A stretch of 64,000 nucleotides of DNA from an uncultured Bacilli bacterium (GTDB taxonomy: Bacteria; Bacillota_I; Bacilli_A; ML615J-28; CAG-313). Where the stretch lies: NCBI GenBank assembly GCA_949879765.1, contig CATLBQ010000006.1, positions 1 to 64,000 on the forward strand, in the 5' to 3' direction. Both the position numbers and the translations under genes were made by a program. How positions within the stretch are numbered: position 1 is the stretch's first letter; the number at the start of each line of letters is the position of its first letter. Positions 57,182-64,000 of this stretch are shown in pieces. The notes beneath the pieces were generated by a model. That model was given only the letters and a program-made list of their open reading frames with translations. It did not search any database and had not been told where the DNA came from.

Positions 57182-57490
57182 ATGGGATATAAAACATCTG
57201 TTCAATTATATTTTAAATTACAAGAAAAACAAATGTATGAAAGAGTGGGAGTGGTTGCGAATGTTTCTGCTTTTGTCCAAGGGTGTACCTTCCTTCCTGA
57301 TTTATCGGGTGCAGGATATACTCCATTTATAAAAGAATATGTTGAAAGAGAAAAAGCATTTACAACAGAAAAGGAAAAGAACAACTATGTTAGCCAAGCT
57401 ATCAACTCATTAGGGGATGGAAAAGAAAGAAATATAGTTGAATTATTTCAAATGATTCACGATTATGTGTATGGTGAGGTTACATCATAA
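57182..57490 (+). CDS. Hypothetical protein
   Basis: 102-aa ORF with plausible soluble composition; start codon uncertain (57182 or 57233). Confidence 0.4.
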   Translation: MGYKTSVQLYFKLQEKQMYERVGVVANVSAFVQGCTFLPDLSGAGYTPFIKEYVEREKAFTTEKEKNNYVSQAINSLGDGKERNIVELFQMIHDYVYGEVTS

Positions 57491-57590
57491 AGGAATGATT
57501 TGTAAATCGTTAGTTCAGGGATTGAACTAGCGATTTTCTTTTCAAAACAAACAAAATATGGTATACTACAATCAAAAGGATAGTGATACA

Positions 57591-58901
57591 ATGAAAGCAG
57601 TAACAATCATAGGAGCAGGATTAGCAGGAAGTGAAGCAGCTTATCAACTTGCAAAGAGAGGATATGATGTCAAACTATATGAAATGCGTCCAGAAAAAAT
57701 GACTAGTGCACATCAAACGGGTGATTTCGCAGAACTCATATGTAGCAATTCGTTACGTGCAGCTGGAATTGAAAATGCAGTAGGACTCCTAAAAGAAGAG
57801 ATGCGTTTGCTGGATTCTCTAATCATTCAAGCAGCAGATGCAACCCGGGTAGAAGCAGGTGGTGCGCTTGCTGTAGATAGAGAAGCTTTTTCTCATTATA
57901 TTACAAAAACATTGTCCACAATGGAACATATTGAGATTATTCGAGAAGAGGTGAAAACTATCCCAAGTGGACCGGTGATTATTGCCTCTGGTCCTTTGAC
58001 AAGTGATGCGTTACATCAAGAGATTGGCAAATTATTAGGCACATCGTATATGTATTTTTATGATGCGATTGCACCTATTGTAACATATGATTCAATTGAT
58101 CATGATAAGGTATTTTTAGCCTCGCGTTATAATAAAGGTGAGGCAGCTTATTTAAATTGTCCAATGAATGAAGCAGAATTTAATGCTTTTTATGAATTTT
58201 TGATTCATGCTGAAAAAGTCATACCCCATGATTTTGAAATGAAAGTATTTGAAGGATGTATGCCAATTGAGGAAATGGCTCTTAGAGGAAAACAAACTCT
58301 TTTATTTGGACCTATGAAACCTGTAGGCTTAGATGACCCAAGAACAGGAAGATGGCCGTATGCGGTTGTTCAACTTCGACAAGACAATTTAGCCAAAAGT
58401 TTATATAACTTGGTTGGATTTCAAACTCATTTGAAATTTGGTGAGCAGAAGAAATTATTATCACTTATACCAGGATTAGAAAAAGCCAACATTGTACGTT
58501 ATGGTGTAATGCATCGCAATACCTATATTCATTCGAAAAAATTATTAAATAAAGGTTATCAATTGATAGACCATCCACAGATTTTCTTTGCTGGTCAAAT
58601 GACAGGAGTAGAAGGATATGTCGAGTCTGCTTCTAGTGGTTTAGTAGCAGGGATAAATATGGCAAGATATTTAGAACAAAAGGAGATTTTGCCACTTGAT
58701 GCTACTACAGCAACAGGGGCATTGGCGAATTACATTTCTTATCATCCTGAGATTACTCCACCAGATACATTTGAACCGATGAATGTGAATTTTGGTATTT
58801 TTGAAAGTCTATCAGGAAAAATATATAAAAAGGAAAGAAAAAAAGCATATGCTACAAGAGCATTAGCGCATATCAAACAATTGATTAGTGAATTAGAATA
58901 A
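57591..58901 (+). CDS. trmFO: Methylenetetrahydrofolate--tRNA-(uracil-5-)-methyltransferase
   Basis: [46 protein letters not shown]. Confidence 0.96.
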   Translation: MKAVTIIGAGLAGSEAAYQLAKRGYDVKLYEMRPEKMTSAHQTGDFAELICSNSLRAAGIENAVGLLKEEMRLLDSLIIQAADATRVEAGGALAVDREAFSHYITKTLSTMEHIEIIREEVKTIPSGPVIIASGPLTSDALHQEIGKLLGTSYMYFYDAIAPIVTYDSIDHDKVFLASRYNKGEAAYLNCPMNEAEFNAFYEFLIHAEKVIPHDFEMKVFEGCMPIEEMALRGKQTLLFGPMKPVGLDDPRTGRWPYAVVQLRQDNLAKSLYNLVGFQTHLKFGEQKKLLSLIPGLEKANIVRYGVMHRNTYIHSKKLLNKGYQLIDHPQIFFAGQMTGVEGYVESASSGLVAGINMARYLEQKEILPLDATTATGALANYISYHPEITPPDTFEPMNVNFGIFESLSGKIYKKERKKAYATRALAHIKQLISELE

Positions 58902-58908
58902 AAAGGAG

Positions 58909-59919
58909 ATGAGGGACTTGGCACTAAAAAAAACAGTTAGAGGTAATGCAAAATCGTCTAAACGCTCTAGTTTAGGAAGAGGTGTCCAAGTAGATACAAG
59001 CAAAGAAAAAGTAACTCAAGCCATTGCAAAATACAAATTGTATTTAGAAGCCGAGAAGAATTATTCACCATATACTGTTCAAAATTATTTAAAAGATATT
59101 CAGGATTTTTCAATGTTTTTAGAAGAACAAAAGTATGGGCATCTGTTGCGTATTCAAACAGAAAACATTGCGAGATATTATATTTCCCATTTGGTTGCTA
59201 GTAATTATAGCCGTAAAAGTATTGCCAGAAAGGTGTCTAGCTTACGTGCTTTTTACCGCTATTTGGTTGTAGAAGGTATGCTCACGATGTCTTATTTTGA
59301 TAATGTTGAAACACCGAAAATTGAGAAGCAATTGCCTCATTTTTTATATCAAAACGAAATAGAAATGATGTTTGCTTCGATTGATAAAACAAAACCACTA
59401 GGCTTAAGGGACTATGCATTGTTGGAACTTTTGTATGGTTCTGGTCTTCGGGTAAGTGAAATTTGTGCGATTACTGAAAAAAATTTGGACTTTCCAAATG
59501 AAATGATTAAAGTATTTGGAAAAGGTCATAAAGAACGATATGTGCCGTTGAGTGATAGAAGTATTCAATCTTTAAAAGAATATATGTATGTGGCACGTCC
59601 CGCTTTGATTCGAAAAATTGAACAAAATGCAACAGATATTTTGTTTGTGAATAAGAATGGAGGGCCACTTACTCCAAGAGGAGTACGGGTTATTTTAGAC
59701 AATATTATTGAGCGTACTGCGGAAGTAGGGCATGTCTATCCACATATGATTCGCCACACTTTTGCCACCCATTTATTGGATGGAGGAGCTGATTTAAGAA
59801 GTGTTCAAACTATGTTAGGTCATGAAAATTTGTCAACTACTCAAATATATACGCATGTTTCTAAAGAACAAATCAAGGAAACCTATATGCAAAATCACCC
59901 TAGACAAAATAGGAAATAA
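58909..59919 (+). CDS. xerC: Tyrosine recombinase XerC
   Basis: SAM-like N-domain and LLYGSGLRVSE, HMIRHTFATHLLDGGADLR, MLGHENLSTTQIYTH. Confidence 0.92.
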   Translation: MRDLALKKTVRGNAKSSKRSSLGRGVQVDTSKEKVTQAIAKYKLYLEAEKNYSPYTVQNYLKDIQDFSMFLEEQKYGHLLRIQTENIARYYISHLVASNYSRKSIARKVSSLRAFYRYLVVEGMLTMSYFDNVETPKIEKQLPHFLYQNEIEMMFASIDKTKPLGLRDYALLELLYGSGLRVSEICAITEKNLDFPNEMIKVFGKGHKERYVPLSDRSIQSLKEYMYVARPALIRKIEQNATDILFVNKNGGPLTPRGVRVILDNIIERTAEVGHVYPHMIRHTFATHLLDGGADLRSVQTMLGHENLSTTQIYTHVSKEQIKETYMQNHPRQNRK

Positions 59920-59943
59920 TTGATAAATAATAAAGGAGAAAAT

Positions 59944-60429
59944 ATGATAATAATGGAAAAAGCATCCAAAGAGGATGCAAAGAATTTATTGCAAATTCAA
60001 AAAGATGCGTTTGCTGTTTATGCTGCAAAATATGGCGATTTCGATAGCAATCCATACCATATGGATTTACATAGAATGGAATTCAATATTCAATATCGAT
60101 TTGGACAATATTATAAGATATTAGATGCTGATACCCAACAATTGATCGGGGGACTATTTTGTTTTGAATTAGATGATCAAGAAATTATGAAAATTGCTCA
60201 GTTTTATTTTATACCAGCCTATCAGCATTTAGGTTATGGCAGTGTTGCACTTACCCAATTGTTTAATCAAAATCCAATGGTCAAAAAGTGGTTTGTAGAC
60301 ACCATATTACAAGAAGAATATAATGTTTCTTTCTATCAACATATGGGATTTGAAATTATTGATGAAGAAGAAGAACATGAAGGACTTAATTTTGTCACAT
60401 TATTAAAGAAAGTTGAACCTATACAATAA
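59944..60429 (+). CDS. GNAT family N-acetyltransferase
   Basis: YFIPAYQHLGYGSVALTQLF; YQHMGFEIIDEEE. Confidence 0.8.
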   Translation: MIIMEKASKEDAKNLLQIQKDAFAVYAAKYGDFDSNPYHMDLHRMEFNIQYRFGQYYKILDADTQQLIGGLFCFELDDQEIMKIAQFYFIPAYQHLGYGSVALTQLFNQNPMVKKWFVDTILQEEYNVSFYQHMGFEIIDEEEEHEGLNFVTLLKKVEPIQ

Positions 60430-60463
60430 TTTCATTGACCCACAAAATATGTAGTTATATTGT

Positions 60464-60492
60464 TTGATAAAAAAAATAAATTGTGTTATAAT
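60464..60492 (+). promoter_or_regulatory. Sigma-A promoter of rpsB operon
   Basis: TTGATA-17 nt-TATAAT. Confidence 0.75.
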
Positions 60493-60519
60493 AAGAAATG
60501 GCAAAAAATACACATAAGA

Positions 60520-60583
60520 ATGGAGTAGGCCGTCGCGTTTATCAATTGGCGTGCTGTACAAAGAAGTTCTTAGAGGCCAAAAC
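60520..60583 (+). promoter_or_regulatory. Candidate structured rpsB leader
   Basis: GGAGTAGGCC...GAGGCCAAAAC closing pair within a ~110-nt 5'UTR. Confidence 0.4.
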
Positions 60584-60608
60584 AAAATAAAATGGAGGAT
60601 ATTAAAAT

Positions 60609-61490
60609 ATGGCTGTAATTACAATGAAGCAATTACTAGAAGCTGGTGTTCACTTCGGTCATCATACTCGCCGTTGGAACCCTAAAATGAAAGAGTATAT
60701 TTTTAATGAAAGAAATGGTGTATACATCATTGACTTACAAAAAACTGCAGATAAGATTGAAGAAGCTTATGCTGCAATGGTGAATATTGTTAGAAATAAC
60801 AATAAAGTATTATTTGTAGGTACAAGAAAACAAATTCAAGATATCATCAAAGAAGAAGCAACACGTGCTGGTCAATATTATGTAGATCAACGTTGGCTTG
60901 GTGGAACAATGACAAACTTTAAGACACTTCGTAAATCCATTGCGAAACTTCATAAATATGAAGAAATGGAAGCTGATGGTACATTTGAAGTGCTTCCTAA
61001 AAAAGAAGTTATTGCTATCCGTAAAGAAATGGAAAAATTAGAAAATTTCTTTGGCGGTATCAAAGATATGCAACAATTACCAGGTGCTCTATTTGTAGTA
61101 GACCCTAAAACTGAACATAACGCAGTAGCAGAAGCAAGAAAATTACATATTCCTGTATTCGGTTTAGTAGATACAAACTGTGATCCAGATGATGTAGATT
61201 ATGTTATTCCAGCAAATGATGATGGTGTAAGAGCTGTACGTTTGATTGTAGGTGTAATGGCTAATGCAGTATTAGAAGGTAATGGTGAAGCAGTAGAACC
61301 TTATGTTTTACCAGAAGAAGAAAAAACAGATGAACCTCAACGCCCTGCTAGAGGACAACGTCCAGAACGCTTTGAAAAAAGACCAAGAAAAGAAAGAGCT
61401 CCTCGTCCTGCTAAAGTAGAAGAAGCTCCAAAAGAAACTACAGAAACAGTGAGTGAAGCTACTCCTGTAGTAGAAGAAAAAGCTGAATAA
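60609..61490 (+). CDS. rpsB: 30S ribosomal protein S2
   Basis: [36 protein letters not shown]; acidic/basic C-terminal extension. Confidence 0.98.
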   Translation: MAVITMKQLLEAGVHFGHHTRRWNPKMKEYIFNERNGVYIIDLQKTADKIEEAYAAMVNIVRNNNKVLFVGTRKQIQDIIKEEATRAGQYYVDQRWLGGTMTNFKTLRKSIAKLHKYEEMEADGTFEVLPKKEVIAIRKEMEKLENFFGGIKDMQQLPGALFVVDPKTEHNAVAEARKLHIPVFGLVDTNCDPDDVDYVIPANDDGVRAVRLIVGVMANAVLEGNGEAVEPYVLPEEEKTDEPQRPARGQRPERFEKRPRKERAPRPAKVEEAPKETTETVSEATPVVEEKAE

Positions 61491-61514
61491 TTGAATTAAC
61501 CAAGGAGAAAAAAT

Positions 61515-62414
61515 ATGATTAGTGCATCTTTAGTTAAAGAATTAAGAGAAAAAACTGGCGCTGGTATGATGGATTGCAAAAAGGCGCTTACAGAATGCAA
61601 TGGGGATATTAGTGCTGCTGCAGACTGGCTACGTGAAAAAGGAATTGCCAAAGCCGCTAAAAAGGCAACAAGAATTGCTGCAGAAGGATTATGTGATGTT
61701 GCTATCAATGGTAACAAAGCTTATTTATATGAATTGAATTCTGAAACAGATTTCGTTGCAAAAAATGAAAAATTTATTACTTTATTGCAACAAATTGGTG
61801 AGGCTTGTGTGGCTAATGATACAGCATGTGAAAAATGTGCACTTGCTGCAAAATGTGGTGATCAAACCATTGAAGAACTGATTGTTGCTGCAACAGCTAC
61901 AATTGGTGAAAAAATTAGTTTACGTCGTGTAGTTAAAGTAGAAAAAGCAGACGATGAAGTATTTGGTGTGTATAAACACAATGGTGGTAAAATCGTTGTT
62001 TTATCTGTTATCAAAGGAACAGATGCAGTAGTGGCAAAAGATGTATGTATGCATGTTGCAATGTACAATCCACGCTATTTAGATGAGTCTTCAATCAATG
62101 CTTCTGATTTAGATCATGAAGCAGAAGTCATCAAAGCAGAAATTGCCAATGATCCTGCTAATGCATCAAAACCTGCCAATATTATTGACAAGATGGTAAT
62201 GGGACGTTTAGCTAAATTTAAAAAAGAAATTTGCTTAGTAGATCAAGCTTTTGTTAAGGATCCTAGTGTAACGGTTGCACAATATTTAGCAAGTAAAAAT
62301 ACAAAAGCAGTAAATTATGTACGTTTTGAAGTTGGTGAAGGTATGGAAAAGCGTAATGATGATTTTGCTGCAGAAGTTGCTGCTGCCGCTGCCGCTGCTG
62401 CAAATAAAAACTAA
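61515..62414 (+). CDS. tsf: Elongation factor Ts
   Basis: LVKELREKTGAGMMDCKKAL; TDFVAKNE; HVAMYNPRYL. Confidence 0.97.
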   Translation: MISASLVKELREKTGAGMMDCKKALTECNGDISAAADWLREKGIAKAAKKATRIAAEGLCDVAINGNKAYLYELNSETDFVAKNEKFITLLQQIGEACVANDTACEKCALAAKCGDQTIEELIVAATATIGEKISLRRVVKVEKADDEVFGVYKHNGGKIVVLSVIKGTDAVVAKDVCMHVAMYNPRYLDESSINASDLDHEAEVIKAEIANDPANASKPANIIDKMVMGRLAKFKKEICLVDQAFVKDPSVTVAQYLASKNTKAVNYVRFEVGEGMEKRNDDFAAEVAAAAAAAANKN

Positions 62415-62440
62415 TCCAAAAGATACAATAGGAGGATACG

Positions 62441-63148
62441 ATGAAAGACACAGTGCTATTAAAATTATCTGGTGAAGCTTTAGCCAAGACAAATGGCATT
62501 GGCATCGATATGAAAAAAGTAAATGAAATAGCAACTGAAGTGAAATCTTTGCTAGATACGGGTGTTTCTATCGGTATTGTAATTGGTGCAGGCAATATAT
62601 GGCGTGGACGGGATGCGTTAGAAAATGGAATGGATAGAGTTTCGGCAGATCAAATGGGGATGCTTGGAACTGTACTGAATGCCTTGGCTTTTGCTTCTGC
62701 TTTGAAGCAATTGCAAATTGGCACACATGTAATGAGTGCTATTCCTGTTGGCAATATGGCTGAACCTATGCAAGTTGAGCAGGCAAGAAAAGTGCTTGAA
62801 AAAGGAGAAATTGTCTTATTTGCAGGTGGAACAGGAAACCCATATTTTAGTACTGACACTACTGCCGCATTAAGAGCAGCAGAAATTCAGGCTAGTACTA
62901 TTTTAATGGCCAAAAATGGAACCGATGGCATCTATGATGCTGACCCAAGAAAAAATCCACATGCCCATCGCTTTGAAACCATTACCTATCAAGAAGTATT
63001 ATCTAAGCACCTTGGTGTAATGGATTTAACGGCAGTCACACTTTGTGAAGATTTAGGTATCAAGACTATTGTATTTGATATGGGAATAAAGGGAAATATT
63101 AAAAAGGTAATGCAACACCCTGAAATAGGTACTGTTGTTACCAAATAA
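62441..63148 (+). CDS. pyrH: UMP kinase
   Basis: LLKLSGEAL, GAGNIWRG, FAGGTGNPYFSTDTTAALRA, DADPRKNP. Confidence 0.97.
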   Translation: MKDTVLLKLSGEALAKTNGIGIDMKKVNEIATEVKSLLDTGVSIGIVIGAGNIWRGRDALENGMDRVSADQMGMLGTVLNALAFASALKQLQIGTHVMSAIPVGNMAEPMQVEQARKVLEKGEIVLFAGGTGNPYFSTDTTAALRAAEIQASTILMAKNGTDGIYDADPRKNPHAHRFETITYQEVLSKHLGVMDLTAVTLCEDLGIKTIVFDMGIKGNIKKVMQHPEIGTVVTK

Positions 63149-63172
63149 AAAATAGAAATGGAGAACTGGAAT

Positions 63173-63730
63173 ATGCCAAAAGAAATTATGCGTCAAGCAG
63201 AAGAAAAAATGCAAAAAACAATTGATGCGGTGAAAAAAGATTTTGCAACAATTCGCACAGGAAAAGCCAATCCAAGCGTTTTAAATGGTGTTATGGTGGA
63301 ATATTATGGATCACCAATGCCAATTCATCAAATTGCAAGTGTTTCTGCTCCAGAACCACAAATGATTATGATTAAACCTTATGACAAGTCCATTTTAAAA
63401 GGAATTGAAAAGGCAATTCAAACTGCAGGATTAGGATTAAATCCCCAAAATGATGGTGATATTGTACGAATTCCTATTCCACCTCTAACTGAACAAATTC
63501 GTAAGGATTTAGTAAAAACAGCGAAGAAATTAGCAGAAGATAATAAAGTTGCCATCCGAAATATTAGACGTGATGCAATGGATCAACTGAAAAAGATGGA
63601 AAAAGATTCACTTATTTCTGAAGATGAATTGAAACGTCGTAGTGATGAAGTTCAAAAATTAACAGATAAATATATCGAACAAATTGATAACCTTGCAAAA
63701 AACAAAGAGCAAGATATTATGGCCATCTAA
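63173..63730 (+). CDS. frr: Ribosome recycling factor
   Basis: TIRTGKANPSVLNGVMVEYYGSPMPIHQIASVSAPEPQ. Confidence 0.97.
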   Translation: MPKEIMRQAEEKMQKTIDAVKKDFATIRTGKANPSVLNGVMVEYYGSPMPIHQIASVSAPEPQMIMIKPYDKSILKGIEKAIQTAGLGLNPQNDGDIVRIPIPPLTEQIRKDLVKTAKKLAEDNKVAIRNIRRDAMDQLKKMEKDSLISEDELKRRSDEVQKLTDKYIEQIDNLAKNKEQDIMAI

Positions 63731-63745
63731 TATAAGGAGAATACC

Positions 63746-64000
63746 ATGCTAAAATCTATTGCCATAAAAAATATAACAGCACTGAATCAACTATTAGGTA
63801 TCCAACAAGCAGAAGATACACTTTATGGAGAATACGCAGGATATCATTATTCCGTAAATGTAATCAATAATGGTAGCGTATTGATGTACCAAATGTCTAT
63901 GTTAGTGAGTAATACGTTAGATAAGGATACTATAAAAGCCTTGCAAAAAGAAATCAAAGGAACTATTTCGTTTTCTGGAATTGATCAAATGGTTGTTCTT
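63746..64000 (+). CDS. 5' part of an uncharacterised CDS truncated by the window end
   Basis: ATG after RBS TAAGGAGA; open frame MLKSIAIKNITALNQLLGIQQAEDTLYGEYAGYHYSVNVINNGSVLMYQMSMLVSNTLDKD... to the edge. Confidence 0.6.
   Translation, partial: MLKSIAIKNITALNQLLGIQQAEDTLYGEYAGYHYSVNVINNGSVLMYQMSMLVSNTLDKDTIKALQKEIKGTISFSGIDQMVVL

Noticed and set aside
57108-57332. 74-aa ORF overlapping 57182-57490
   Set aside because: Its frame runs through a hairpin-like GGAGAG...TTCTCC segment; the overlapping frame at 57182 has a more protein-like composition.
1-64000. CRISPR arrays, transposases, prophage genes, rRNA or tRNA genes
   Set aside because: No regularly spaced direct repeats, IS-type ORFs, phage structural genes or recognisable tRNA/rRNA sequence were seen. 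XerC at 58909 is the housekeeping type next to trmFO, not a mobile integrase.

Overview
This 64 kb window is a low-GC, gene-dense chromosomal segment with mostly housekeeping content. It looks like an endospore-forming Bacilli/Erysipelotrichia-type Firmicute; the lineage is inferred from gene content, and TGA appears to be used as a stop. Conserved blocks recognised from the translations are pgsA-recA-upp, rny-ymdB-spoVS-miaB-cotE (B. subtilis-like sporulation synteny), polA-mutM/coaE-dnaB-dnaI, thrS with a T-box, two feo iron-uptake loci, trmFO-xerC, and rpsB-tsf-pyrH-frr. Cis-regulatory RNAs readable from sequence are a guanine-class purine riboswitch before an NCS2 permease, a lysine riboswitch before an amino-acid ABC transporter, and a thrS T-box. 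pyrG carries a GGGC-start leader and terminator suggesting reiterative-transcription attenuation. The uracil-permease leader is an unassigned, attenuator-like RNA. Points most worth following up: (1) an apparently uncharacterised ~150-aa domain shared by a standalone protein (3733-4455) and an InlB-repeat lipoprotein (27161-28867); (2) a candidate sRNA with a ~25-bp hairpin at 50293-50376; (3) three near-identical 18-bp palindromes between a DtxR-family regulator and the first feo locus; (4) a solitary PglX-like methyltransferase without BREX partners; (5) an in-frame MutM-CoaE fusion; (6) a HEPN-like protein with an RX4H motif; (7) the uracil-permease leader. No CRISPR array, transposase or prophage was seen. 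All calls are by eye, with no database search.
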